Positions 36,073-44,754 of a stretch of DNA of 52,909 nucleotides are shown here, in pieces. A model generated the notes under the pieces. The model saw only the letters and a program-made list of their open reading frames with translations. It did no database searches and was not told where the DNA came from. Position 1 is the first letter of the stretch, and each line of letters begins with the position of its first letter. The stretch comes from Methylobacterium aquaticum (lineage in GTDB: Bacteria; Pseudomonadota; Alphaproteobacteria; Rhizobiales; Beijerinckiaceae), in the NCBI RefSeq assembly GCF_001043915.1, contig NZ_LABX01000050.1, positions 1-52,909 of the forward strand. The letters run 5' to 3'. The translations under genes were made by a program, and so were the position numbers.

Positions 36073-36996
36073 TCAGCGTCCGGGCGGCAGCGGCGGCAGG
36101 GCGGCCAAGCCCTGCTCGACCTTGTCGAGGCAGCACTTCTTGAACTTCTTGCCGCTGCCGCAGGGGCACGGGTCGTTGCGGCCGACGGTGCGGTAGGGAT
36201 TGCGCTCGGGGATCGGGACGCCGTCGTCGTCGAGATCGGGCAGATGGTCGTAGGCGCCCTCACGGGTGTAATCGAGCGCGCCGACCAGGTCGTCGAGATA
36301 GTCGATCAGCAGATCGTCGAAGCGCTCGCGGCTCTTCGGCCGCAGGCGGGCCTCCTTCAGAGTCTCCTGCACCGTCTCCCAGTCGACGACGGTGCCGGCA
36401 TTGCGGCCGTCCTTGCGCGCCGCCTTCAAGCGGGGGGCGAGGTCGTCGAAGCCGAGCAGCGAGACCGCATCCTCCCAGCCCTGCCAGACCTCCTCGGCCT
36501 CGGGCGGGGCCAGACGCTCGTGGTCGAAGCGCACCAGGAACGCCTTCACCATCTCGCGGTCGATGCGCCCATCCGCGGTCAGCAGGGCAAGCGCATGGAA
36601 GAGCTGCATCCGCGCGATGCCGACCGGCGCCTCGCCGGCGATGGCGGCGAGCAGGCGCTCGGCCTCGCCGTCGAAGCTGGCGGCGACGAGGCTCGCGAGG
36701 GTGTTCGGGTAATCCTCCCCGAGCGCTGCCGAGATCGCGTCGTCGTCGCGGCGCAGAAGGCGCATCAGGGCGGCATGGATGCGGGTGTCGCGGGCCGAGG
36801 CGAGGACGTGGAGGCCCCAGAACAGCAGGGTCCGCTCGGGCTCGGTCAGCGCCTCGGCCTCGCCGTCGGCGGCCCGGTCGAGGAGCGCCAGCACCGGCTC
36901 GGCAATCGAAGCCGGCGCCGCCCGCGCCCGCTCCAGGGCCTCCTCGGGCAGGTAGGTCGCCACCGAGAGTTCCCGGATCAGATCGGTCTCCGCCAC
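36073..36996 (-). CDS. DUF1186 protein with C-terminal SEC-C zinc motif
   Basis: A 307-residue protein with a helical repeat-like region (about 1-250) of DUF1186 type and a C-terminal zinc finger NDPCPCGSGKKFKKCC, the SEC-C motif found at the end of SecA. SEC-C binds zinc and often mediates SecB or ribosome contact, so a chaperone or secretion link is possible. The strong ribosome site GAGGAGG before GTG 36996 fixes the start. Confidence 0.87.
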   Translation of the reverse strand: MAETDLIRELSVATYLPEEALERARAAPASIAEPVLALLDRAADGEAEALTEPERTLLFWGLHVLASARDTRIHAALMRLLRRDDDAISAALGEDYPNTLASLVAASFDGEAERLLAAIAGEAPVGIARMQLFHALALLTADGRIDREMVKAFLVRFDHERLAPPEAEEVWQGWEDAVSLLGFDDLAPRLKAARKDGRNAGTVVDWETVQETLKEARLRPKSRERFDDLLIDYLDDLVGALDYTREGAYDHLPDLDDDGVPIPERNPYRTVGRNDPCPCGSGKKFKKCCLDKVEQGLAALPPLPPGR

Positions 36997-37055
36997 GCCT
37001 GCCTCCTCGTTCCGTGTTTCCGGCGACGCGCACCGCGCCGCCGGTCCATTCAGGG

Positions 37056-39479
37056 TCAGCCCCGCAGGGTCGCGCCGGTCTTGCGCGTCACCTCGGCGAC
37101 GATCTTCTGGCTCACCGCCTCGATCTCGGCATCGGTGAGGGTGCGCTCGGTCGGCTGGAGCCGGACCGCCACGGCGACGGACTTCTGGTCCTCGCCGATG
37201 CCGGCGCCCTCGTAGACGTCGAACACCTCGATCCCCGTGACGAGATTGCGCTCGGCACTTTGCGCCGCCTTCAGGATGTCGCCCGCCGAGACGGTGCGGG
37301 CCACCACGAAGGCGAAGTCGCGGGTCAGCGGCTGGAAGTCGGGCAGGCTCGCGGCCGGCTTCATCTTGGTCGGCCGGTGCTTCGGCAGCGGCAGGGCATC
37401 GAGGGTGATCTCGCTGACCACCACCGGGCCCTTGATGTCGAGGGCCTTGAGCACCCGCGGGTGCAGCTCGCCGAAGAACCCGACTGGGTTGCGCGGCCCG
37501 AACTGGAGCGTGCCGGAGCGACCGGGATGCAGCCAGTCCGGGCCGCCGGCCACGACCTGGAGCCCGCCGGTCGGCACGCCGAGGGCGGTGAGCAGCGCCA
37601 GCGCATCGGCCTTGGCCTCGAAGGCATCGACCGGGCGGGCGGCGCCGTCCCAGTGCCGGCCGGCGCCGCCATGGCGGGCGGAGCCACGGCGCAAAGCCGC
37701 CGCCTTGGTGGTCTGGCCCTCGGGCTGGTCCGAGGCGAAGCACTGCCCGACCTCGAACAGGGCGACGTCGCCCATGCCACGGTCGGCATTGCGCTGCGCG
37801 GCGCGGGCGAGGCCCGGCACCAGGCTCGGGCGCATGTCCGACAGGTCGGCGGCGATGGGGTTGGCGAGCGCCAGTTCGGGCTTGCCGCCGCCGAACAGGG
37901 TGGCGTCGTCATGCGCGATGAACGACCAGGTCACCGCCTCGACGAGGCCACGGGCCGCGCATTCGCGCTTGGCCTGCCGGGTGCGCTTCTGCATCACCGT
38001 CAGGACCGGGCGGATGACGGTCGCCTCGATCCGCGGGAGCGGTTTGGGCTCGATCCGGTCGAGGCCGGCGATCCGCACGATCTCCTCGACGAGGTCGGCC
38101 TTGCCCTCGACGTCGGGCCGCCAGGACGGCGGGAGCACCTTGGCCCGGTCGCCGGAGCCGGCGACGTGGAAGCCCAGCGACTCCAGCGTCACCTTCATCT
38201 CCGGCCGCGGCAGGTCGAGGCCGGACAGCCGGCGCACCTCGGTCCACGGGAAGTCGATGATGCGGTCGGTGTCCGGCACCTCGCCCGACACGGAGGCCTG
38301 GCTCGGGGTGCCGCCGCAGAGATCGAGCACCAGTTTCGTCGCGAGATCCAGACCCGGCAGGGCGAAGGCCGGGTCGACCCCGCGCTCGAAGCGGTAGCGG
38401 GCATCGGTCACGATGCCGAGGCGGCGCCCGGTGCGGGCGATGGTGAGCGGGTCCCACAGGGCCGATTCGATCAGCACGTCGGTCGTGCCCTCGTCGCAGC
38501 CCGAATGCTCCCCCCCCATGATGCCGGCGATCGATTCGACACCGCTCTCGTCGGCGATGACGATCGTGCCGTCGTCGAGCCGGTAGGTCCGTCCGTCGAG
38601 GGCCACGATCTCCTCACCGTCGCGGGCGCGGCGCACCGTGAGGTGGCCCGTCACCTTGGCGGCGTCGAAGACGTGGAGCGGCCGGCCGCGGTCGAAGGTG
38701 ACGTAGTTGGTGATGTCGACGAGCGCATTGATCGGCCGCAGGCCGATCGCGGTCAGGCGCCGGCGCATCCATTCGGGCGACGGCCCGTTCTTGACGCCGC
38801 GCACCAGCCGCAAGCCGAAGAGCGGGCAGAGATGCGCGTCCTCAGGCAGGACGTCGCGGGTGACGGCGACCGGGCAGGCCCCCTCCCCCTTCACCGGGGT
38901 CAGCTGCTCGCGCCGCAGGGTGCCGATGCCGGCTGCCGCGAGATCGCGGGCGATGCCGTGGATGCCGGTGCAGTCGGGCCGGTTCGGCGTGAGGTTGATC
39001 TCGATCGCCGGATCGTCGAGGCCGGCGAAGGCCGCGAAGGACTGGCCGACCGGCGCATCGGCGGGCAGATCGAGGATGCCGTCATGGTCATCCGACAGGC
39101 CGAGCTCGGACCCTGAGCACAACATGCCGCGGCTCTCGACGCCGCGGATCACGCCCACCGACAGGGTGATGTTCTTGCCCGGCACGTAGGTGCCGGGCGG
39201 CGCGAACACGGTTTTCATGCCGGCCCGCGCGTTCGGCGCGCCGCAGACCACCTGCACGGGCGCACCCTCGCCGGTCTCGACGGTGCAGACCCGCAGCCGG
39301 TCGGCATTGGGGTGCTGCTCGGCGGTGAGCACGGCGGCGATGCGGTAGGCCGCGAGATCCGCGGCCTTGTCCTCGACGCGCTCGACCTCCAGCCCGATGC
39401 GGGTCAGCGTCTCGACGATCAGGTCGAGGGAGGCGTCTGTGTCGAGGTGGTCCTTGAGCCAGGAGAGGGTGAATTTCAT
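37056..39479 (-). CDS. pheT: Phenylalanine-tRNA ligase beta subunit
   Basis: The 807-residue beta subunit. [12 protein letters not shown] starts the family; the N-terminal tRNA-binding domain (about 40-150) includes [10 protein letters not shown]3/B4 editing, B5 and the inactive synthetase-like core follow, and the C-terminal anticodon-binding domain ends [20 protein letters not shown]. It charges tRNA-Phe with PheS. pheS is on the same strand upstream, but a two-gene cassette lies between them. Confidence 0.96.
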   Translation of the reverse strand: MKFTLSWLKDHLDTDASLDLIVETLTRIGLEVERVEDKAADLAAYRIAAVLTAEQHPNADRLRVCTVETGEGAPVQVVCGAPNARAGMKTVFAPPGTYVPGKNITLSVGVIRGVESRGMLCSGSELGLSDDHDGILDLPADAPVGQSFAAFAGLDDPAIEINLTPNRPDCTGIHGIARDLAAAGIGTLRREQLTPVKGEGACPVAVTRDVLPEDAHLCPLFGLRLVRGVKNGPSPEWMRRRLTAIGLRPINALVDITNYVTFDRGRPLHVFDAAKVTGHLTVRRARDGEEIVALDGRTYRLDDGTIVIADESGVESIAGIMGGEHSGCDEGTTDVLIESALWDPLTIARTGRRLGIVTDARYRFERGVDPAFALPGLDLATKLVLDLCGGTPSQASVSGEVPDTDRIIDFPWTEVRRLSGLDLPRPEMKVTLESLGFHVAGSGDRAKVLPPSWRPDVEGKADLVEEIVRIAGLDRIEPKPLPRIEATVIRPVLTVMQKRTRQAKRECAARGLVEAVTWSFIAHDDATLFGGGKPELALANPIAADLSDMRPSLVPGLARAAQRNADRGMGDVALFEVGQCFASDQPEGQTTKAAALRRGSARHGGAGRHWDGAARPVDAFEAKADALALLTALGVPTGGLQVVAGGPDWLHPGRSGTLQFGPRNPVGFFGELHPRVLKALDIKGPVVVSEITLDALPLPKHRPTKMKPAASLPDFQPLTRDFAFVVARTVSAGDILKAAQSAERNLVTGIEVFDVYEGAGIGEDQKSVAVAVRLQPTERTLTDAEIEAVSQKIVAEVTRKTGATLRG

Positions 39480-39497
39480 GGGGCTAAACCTCTCGGC

Positions 39498-40085
39498 TCA
39501 GGCGAGCCGGGCCTTGGTGATGGGAAGGACGGCCAGGCGGCGGCACTGGTCGTCGTCGAGGGATTCGAGGTCGGCGACCGCCTGCTTCGCGCGGGCCACG
39601 ACGTTGCGAGTCGCATCGCGATGAATGGTCAGGCCGGGCGGGCTGTAATCCGCCTGATGCCGGCGATCCTGGAGGTAGGCGAAGGCTGCGCTGATCTCGA
39701 CGACGATCGGGCCGAGTTCGGGTGCCTCCCGCCCGGCCAGGCGCCTCCGGATCTGGCCGTGGTCGATGAGCCGGTAGACTGGCTCCGTCAGCGCCGGGTC
39801 TCGCCGCCAGAGGCTAGAGCATTTTCCGACGAAGTGGATACCGGTTCGTCGTAGAAAATGCGGCAAAATCAAACAGCGAGAGAAGCTTCGCGATTGCAAC
39901 GCGATCGTGAAGCGCTCTAGCGCGCGCGTGCACACGAAGTAGAGCCCGTGGAACACGGCGTAATAGGCACTGCTGATGGCACGGCGCATCGCGGCCTTTT
40001 GCAGGTTGCGGCGCCCGCGCTGCTCGGCGAGCATGTCGGCGACAACGAGAAGATCGTAGACGAGAGGATTGCCGAGTCGCGCCAT
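39498..40085 (-). CDS. HEPN-like protein interrupted in frame by a repeat element
   Basis: A 195-residue helical protein. AISSAYYAVFHGLYFV (about 36-51) and LQDRRHQADY (138-147) resemble the helices of HEPN-type (UPF0332-like) proteins, where an R-x-H-like site can carry RNase activity. Residues about 56-91 are encoded by the double-hairpin repeat at 39814-39920, which keeps the frame open and falls between two helices. The gene starts at the stop of the acidic-tail gene and ends 18 bp before pheT. Whether the insert leaves it active is unknown. Confidence 0.65.
   Translation of the reverse strand: MARLGNPLVYDLLVVADMLAEQRGRRNLQKAAMRRAISSAYYAVFHGLYFVCTRALERFTIALQSRSFSRCLILPHFLRRTGIHFVGKCSSLWRRDPALTEPVYRLIDHGQIRRRLAGREAPELGPIVVEISAAFAYLQDRRHQADYSPPGLTIHRDATRNVVARAKQAVADLESLDDDQCRRLAVLPITKARLA
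39814..39920 (+). repeat. Double-hairpin MITE-like element, copy A1, inside a gene
   Basis: A 107-bp element bounded by CTAGAGC and GCTCTAG. Hairpin 1 pairs GCATTTTC-CGACGAA with TTCGTCG..GAAAATGC around loop GTGGATACCGG. Hairpin 2 pairs CTTCGCGATTGC with GCGATCGTGAAG around AAC (two G-T pairs). It differs from the copy at 51894 at one base in 107. Confidence 0.95.
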
Positions 40086-40429
40086 TACGCATTCACTTCC
40101 GAATCCCGATCATCCATTTCCCGATCATCCATTTCCCGATCATCGTCGTCGTCATCGCCGAAGATCTCGTCATCTGGGTAATCGACATCGAGACAGGGGA
40201 AGTGCTCTTCCCCTTTCTCGCGCAGGGCAAGCCAGAGAGCCGCGTTGGCGGCATTGGACTCCTGACCCTCGGTCACGCCCGAGCCAGGCTTCATGTGCGC
40301 GACGACGAACAGCGAGGGCTCGTCGGACTGGTCACAGCCCGGACGCCCCTCGACCCGCTCGTAGCCGGAAGCGGCGAGATGACGGGTCAGGATCTCGTCG
40401 GCGATCGTCGTGATCTCGTCCACGGTCAT
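40085..40429 (-). CDS. Small protein with acidic repeat tail, partner of the HEPN-like gene
   Basis: A 114-residue protein. Residues 1-90 look like a compact alpha/beta domain (SLFVVAHMKPGSGV, LWLALREKGEEHFPCLDVDYP), and the last 25 are almost all Asp/Glu (DDDDDD, then DDREM repeats). It overlaps the HEPN-like gene by one base and lies 37 bp after pheS. HEPN toxins often have a small partner, so an antitoxin-like role is conceivable but not shown. Confidence 0.6.
   Translation of the reverse strand: MTVDEITTIADEILTRHLAASGYERVEGRPGCDQSDEPSLFVVAHMKPGSGVTEGQESNAANAALWLALREKGEEHFPCLDVDYPDDEIFGDDDDDDREMDDREMDDRDSEVNA
40106..40140 (-). repeat. 15-bp repeat coding the DDREM tail
   Basis: The unit CCCGATCATCCATTT (plus strand) is repeated at least twice with a partial third copy and encodes the DDREM repeats of the acidic tail. 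Confidence 0.75.
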
Positions 40430-40466
40430 GATGCGCCTCGCGCAAGCGTCTCTCAGGAAGCGTCCG

Positions 40467-41549
40467 TCAGCCGGTCAGGCCGCCGACCAGGCTCGGGATG
40501 TCGAGGGGCCGGAAGCCGTAATGCTCGAGCCAGCGGACATCCGCCTCGAAGAACGGGCGCAGGTCCGGCATCCCGTATTTGAGCATCGCGATCCGGTCGA
40601 TGCCCATGCCCCAGGCGAAGCCCTGGACAGAATCCGGGTCGAGGCCGCAATTCCGCAGCACGTTCGGGTGGACCATGCCGCAGCCGAGGATCTCGAGCCA
40701 ATCGTCGCCCTCGCCGAAGCGGATCTCGCCGCCTTTGCGCGAGCACTGGATGTCGACCTCGGCCGAGGGCTCGGTGAAGGGGAAGAAGGACGGCCGGAAG
40801 CGCATCTTGACGCTGTCGACCTCGAAGAACGCCTTGCAGAATTCCTCCAGGATCCACTTCAGGTGCGCGATGTTCGCCTGGCGATCGATCACCAGGCCCT
40901 CGACCTGGTGGAACATCGGGGTGTGGGTCTGGTCGGAATCGTGCCGGTAGGTGCGCCCCGGGCAGATCACCCGGATCGGCGGCTGCACGGAGCGCATGGT
41001 GCGGACTTGCACCGGCGAGGTGTGGGTGCGCAGGAGCTTGCGCTTGCCGTCCCGGTCGGGCCGCAGGAAGAAGGTGTCGTGCATCTCCCGGGCCGGATGG
41101 CCCTCGGGGAAGTTGAGCGCGGTGAAGTTCAGCTCGTCGGTCTCGACGTCCGGGCCTTCCGCGATCGAGAAGCCCATATCGCCGAAGATCGCCGTGATCT
41201 CGTCCATCACCTGGGTGATCGGGTGGATGCGGCCGCGGGTTTCGGGGCCCTCGCGCACCGGGAGCGTCACGTCGATGCGCTCGGCCGCGAGACGCGCCGT
41301 CAGCGCCGCCTCGGCCAGGGTGTCGCGCCGCGCCTGGATCGCGCCCTGGACCCGGTCGCGCAGGCCATTGATCAGCGGGCCCTGCTCCTTGCGGACCTCG
41401 GGGCTCATGCTCCCCAAGGTTTTCAGCAGCTCGGAGACGGCCCCCTTCTTGCCGAGGGCCGCGACGCGCACGCCTTCGAGCGCGGCCTCGTCGGCGGCGC
41501 CAGTCACCTGGGCGAGGAGATCGGTTTCGAGGCGGGTGAGATCGGTCAT
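40467..41549 (-). CDS. pheS: Phenylalanine-tRNA ligase alpha subunit
   Basis: The 360-residue catalytic subunit. N-terminal coiled-coil (about 1-85), then class II motifs: [32 protein letters not shown] (motif 2 region, here split by position) and [14 protein letters not shown] (motif 3). With PheT it forms the alpha2-beta2 enzyme. Length and order are normal. Confidence 0.96.
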   Translation of the reverse strand: MTDLTRLETDLLAQVTGAADEAALEGVRVAALGKKGAVSELLKTLGSMSPEVRKEQGPLINGLRDRVQGAIQARRDTLAEAALTARLAAERIDVTLPVREGPETRGRIHPITQVMDEITAIFGDMGFSIAEGPDVETDELNFTALNFPEGHPAREMHDTFFLRPDRDGKRKLLRTHTSPVQVRTMRSVQPPIRVICPGRTYRHDSDQTHTPMFHQVEGLVIDRQANIAHLKWILEEFCKAFFEVDSVKMRFRPSFFPFTEPSAEVDIQCSRKGGEIRFGEGDDWLEILGCGMVHPNVLRNCGLDPDSVQGFAWGMGIDRIAMLKYGMPDLRPFFEADVRWLEHYGFRPLDIPSLVGGLTG

Positions 41550-41640
41550 GGTCTGCTCAATCGGGGCTCAGGCGATGCCCTGCAACGCGCCGCCTGCTCC
41601 GTCAACCCGGGCCGGGGGCGGTGTCGGCGCGGCGGCGGAC

Positions 41641-42438
41641 CTAACCCGGATCTGCCGCAGGCCCGCGCCGGCGGGAGGCGCGCGCCTCCCGCGCCTCCGC
41701 CGCGGGCGAGGCAATGCCGTGGCGGGCGAGCGCCGCCTTCAGGAGCGCGGCGGTCTCGGGCCGCCGCGTCAGGCAGCGCGAGGTCGGCCCCGCGACGACG
41801 ATCGAGAGGCGGCGATCGCCGAGCGGGAGCGGCAGGGCCACGCCGGCGAGGTCGGCAATGTACTCGGACGCGCTCTGGTGATAACCGCGCTCCCCCGCCT
41901 CGGTCAGCTCGTGCTCCACCGTGTCCACGCTCATCGGCGTCGTGTCCGAGAAGCGCTCGAACGCGATCCGGCGGTAGACCGCCTGCCGGGCCGCCGGGGG
42001 GTACTGGGCGAGGATCGCCCGCCCGGCGGAGCTGGCATGGATCGGCACCCGGTCGCCGACCCGGGCGTGGTAGCGCACCTGATGCCGGGACTCCGCCACG
42101 GCGAGGAACAGGGCATGCACCCCGGTCAGGGTGCCGATCGCCGTGGTCTCCCCGGTGGCCGCCGCCACGTCGGCCACGAGGTCGCCGACGACGTCCGGGA
42201 GGGGCTCGGCCTCCGCCACGGCCTGGGCGAGCGTCAGCCAGCGCGGCGTCGGATAATATCCCGCCCGCGGCCGCGGCTCGTAGAGGTAGCCCTTCTCGAC
42301 GAGGGTGCCGACGAGGTTGAACGTGCTCGATCGCGGCCAGCCGAGTCCGTCGGAGATCTCCGCGAGGGTCGCCGGGCGGCGCCGCTCGGCGAAGTACTCC
42401 ATCAGTTCGAGAACGTTGGCCGCCTGCTTGACCTGCAT
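41641..42438 (-). CDS. IclR-family transcriptional regulator
   Basis: A 265-residue regulator. The winged helix-turn-helix is at about 8-70 (ATLAEISDGLGWPRSSTFNLV), the effector domain follows (VHASSAGRAILA and YHQSASEY). IclR proteins bind small acids and act on divergent genes; here the divergent gene is the solute-binding protein at 42676, and an inverted repeat lies between the two. Confidence 0.93.
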   Translation of the reverse strand: MQVKQAANVLELMEYFAERRRPATLAEISDGLGWPRSSTFNLVGTLVEKGYLYEPRPRAGYYPTPRWLTLAQAVAEAEPLPDVVGDLVADVAAATGETTAIGTLTGVHALFLAVAESRHQVRYHARVGDRVPIHASSAGRAILAQYPPAARQAVYRRIAFERFSDTTPMSVDTVEHELTEAGERGYHQSASEYIADLAGVALPLPLGDRRLSIVVAGPTSRCLTRRPETAALLKAALARHGIASPAAEAREARASRRRGPAADPG

Positions 42439-42558
42439 CTGTCCCGTCGCCCCGTACCCGCACGCGGCGTGATCGGCCCTGCCGCCCGGCTCCGCAGGGC
42501 CGCAAGCTAGCGCTCGCCGCCCGCCCGCACCACAGGCCCGCCCCTTGCGGCGGATCGC

Positions 42559-42588
42559 TTGACAAATTCACTATTGGAACTGCAAAAT
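42559..42588 (+). promoter_or_regulatory. Sigma-70-like promoter of the solute-binding protein gene
   Basis: TTGACA at 42559-42564 and CAAAAT at 42583-42588 are separated by 18 bp. The -10 overlaps the left arm of the inverted repeat at 42584-42605, which would allow repression. Confidence 0.5.
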
Positions 42589-42605
42589 TCTCATACAAGA
42601 ATTTT
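42584..42605. promoter_or_regulatory. Candidate IclR operator
   Basis: AAAATTCT and AGAATTTT form perfect 8-bp arms around the 6-bp spacer CATACA, between the divergent iclR-type gene and its neighbour. The layout (8-6-8) equals that of the repeat at 4491-4512, though the arms differ. Confidence 0.55.
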
Positions 42606-42675
42606 TGGCGTCGCAACGATCGGCGCCGATGATGCGAGCAGCCGCGAGATGCCGGTTCGCCGCAGGGAGGAAAGC

Positions 42676-43902
42676 ATGCCGCTCCGCCGTACCCTCGGTA
42701 CCCTCGGTACCCTCGCGTTCGCCGCCGGAACGCTGCTCGCGTCCACGGCTCTGGCGCAGATCCCGGTGAAGATCGGCGTCCTCGCCGACATGTCCGGGAT
42801 CTTCTCGGACATCGGCGGCGCCGGCGCCGCCGAGGCGACCAGGATGGCGGTCGAGGATTTCGCCAAGCTGCCGGAGGGGAAGGACCTGAAGGTCGAGGTC
42901 GTCGCCGCCGACGCGCAGAACAAGCCCGACGTGTCGAGCGCCATCGCGCGCAAGTGGTTCGACTCGGACGGCGTGGACGCCGTCGTCGACATGCCGACGA
43001 GCGCGATCTCCCTCGCCCTGGCGCCGCTCGTGCGCGAGAAGAACAAGGTCGCGCTGTTCACTGCCTCCGGCTCCTCGGACCTGACTGGCAAGTCCTGCAC
43101 GCCGAACTCCGTCCACTGGACCTACGATACCTGGGCGCTCGCCCATGGCACCGCCGAGGCGATCACGCGGGCCGGCGGCAAGTCCTGGTACTTCATCACC
43201 GCCGACTTCGCCCTCGGCCACGCGCTCGAGCGCGACGCCGGCGCGGTGGTCAAGGCTGAGGGCGGCCGGGTGGCCGGAACCGTGCGCCATCCCACCGACG
43301 CGAAGGATTTCTCGTCCTTCCTGCTCCAGGCCCAGGCGTCCCAGGCGCAGGTGATCGGCCTGACCAATGCCGGCGGCGACACGATCAACGCCATCAAGCA
43401 GGCCGCCGAGTTCGGCATCGTGCAGAGCGGGCAGCAGCTCGCCGGCATGCTGCTGTTCCTCTCGGACATCCACTCCCTCGGCCTGCGCACCGCGCAGGGC
43501 CTGCGCCTGACGACCGGGTTCTACTGGGACCTGAACGACGGGACGCGGGCCTTCGGCGAGCGCTTCGCCGCGCGCAACAACGGCCGCTACCCGACCATGA
43601 ACCAGGCCGGGGCCTATTCCGCCACGCTGGCCTTCCTGAGGGCGGTCGCGACGCTGGGCTCGGCCAAGGACGGGGCGGCGGTAGTGAGCGCGATGCGCGA
43701 CGCCGGCACCTTCGACGATCCGCTGTTCGGCAAGACCTCGCTGCGCGCGGACGGCCGCGTGCTGCACGACATGATGCTCGTCGAGGTCAAGAAGCCGGAC
43801 GAATCGAAGAAGCCCTACGACTACTACAAGGTCCTGGCCACCATCCCGGGCGCGGAGGCTTTCCGTCCCCTCAAGGACGGCGGATGCCCGTTCGTGAAGT
43901 AG
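42676..43902 (+). CDS. ABC transporter substrate-binding protein, branched-chain amino acid (LivJ) type
   Basis: A 408-residue periplasmic protein with a signal peptide (residues 1-28, ending STALAQ). IPVKIGVLADMSGIFSDIGG opens a periplasmic-binding-protein type 1 fold of the Peripla_BP_6 group that binds amino acids, urea or aromatic acids. The GGGAGGAAAG ribosome site fixes ATG 42676. No permease or ATPase genes are nearby; an SDR and a CoA-transferase follow, so the ligand is perhaps an organic acid. Confidence 0.92.
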   Translation: MPLRRTLGTLGTLAFAAGTLLASTALAQIPVKIGVLADMSGIFSDIGGAGAAEATRMAVEDFAKLPEGKDLKVEVVAADAQNKPDVSSAIARKWFDSDGVDAVVDMPTSAISLALAPLVREKNKVALFTASGSSDLTGKSCTPNSVHWTYDTWALAHGTAEAITRAGGKSWYFITADFALGHALERDAGAVVKAEGGRVAGTVRHPTDAKDFSSFLLQAQASQAQVIGLTNAGGDTINAIKQAAEFGIVQSGQQLAGMLLFLSDIHSLGLRTAQGLRLTTGFYWDLNDGTRAFGERFAARNNGRYPTMNQAGAYSATLAFLRAVATLGSAKDGAAVVSAMRDAGTFDDPLFGKTSLRADGRVLHDMMLVEVKKPDESKKPYDYYKVLATIPGAEAFRPLKDGGCPFVK

Positions 43903-43949
43903 CGGGCGCCGCCCCGACGGCATCGACGCAAGCTAAGGACACGACGACC

Positions 43950-44720
43950 ATGCGACTGGCAAACAAGCTCGTGGTGGTGACGGCCGCGGCCTCCGGGATG
44001 GGACGCGCCGGCGTGGAGCTCTTCCTGCGCGAGGGCGCGCGGGTCGCGGCCATCGACGTGAACGCCGAGGGGCTCGCGCGGCTCTCCGCCGACATGGCGG
44101 CGCAGGGCCATGACGTCGCGACGGTGCGGGCCGACCTCTCGCAGCCCGAGGAGATGCGGGGCTCGATCCACGAGGCGGCGGCCGTGCTCGGCGGGATCGA
44201 CGTGCTGTGGGCCCATGCCGGCATCCCCGGGCCCGGCGGCATCGAGAACCTCGACGTCTCGGCCTACCGGCTCGCCATCGACCTCAACGTCACCTCGGCG
44301 GCCCTCGCCGCCGGCGAGGCGATCGGGCACATGCGCCGGCGTGGCGGCGGTTCGATCGTGTTCACCGCCTCCGTCTCGGGCCTCGTCGGCTCGATGTGGA
44401 GCCCGATCTACTCGGCCGCCAAGTTCGCGGTGGTCGGGCTGACGAAGTCCCTCGCCCAGACCTTCGCCCCCGACAACGTCCGGGTGAACGTCATCTGCCC
44501 GGGCCTCGCCGAGACGCCGATGAAGCTCGGCTTTACGGGCCGTTCGGGCGATCCGGCCGAGGCCGCCGCCGCCGAGGCGCGCATGGTCTCCGCGGTGCCG
44601 ATGGGGCGCCTGTGCCGGCCGGAGGAGGCCGCCCATGCAGTGCTCTGGCTCGCCTCGGACGATGCCTCCTACGTGACGGGCGTGGCCCTCCCCGTCGATG
44701 GCGGCTTCACGGCGCGGTGA
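43950..44720 (+). CDS. SDR-family oxidoreductase
   Basis: A 256-residue NAD(P)-dependent enzyme. TAAASGMGRA is the cofactor loop (usual TGxxxGxG changed to AAASGMG), SIVFTASVSG carries the catalytic Ser and YSAAK the Tyr-Lys pair; a PG motif (CPGLAETPM) follows. It lies 48 bp after the binding-protein gene and 35 bp before the CoA-transferase. Substrate unknown; probably a hydroxyacyl or alcohol intermediate. Confidence 0.92.
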   Translation: MRLANKLVVVTAAASGMGRAGVELFLREGARVAAIDVNAEGLARLSADMAAQGHDVATVRADLSQPEEMRGSIHEAAAVLGGIDVLWAHAGIPGPGGIENLDVSAYRLAIDLNVTSAALAAGEAIGHMRRRGGGSIVFTASVSGLVGSMWSPIYSAAKFAVVGLTKSLAQTFAPDNVRVNVICPGLAETPMKLGFTGRSGDPAEAAAAEARMVSAVPMGRLCRPEEAAHAVLWLASDDASYVTGVALPVDGGFTAR

Positions 44721-44754
44721 GCGCCGGGGCCCGCGCACGAGAAGGAGAAGCGCC

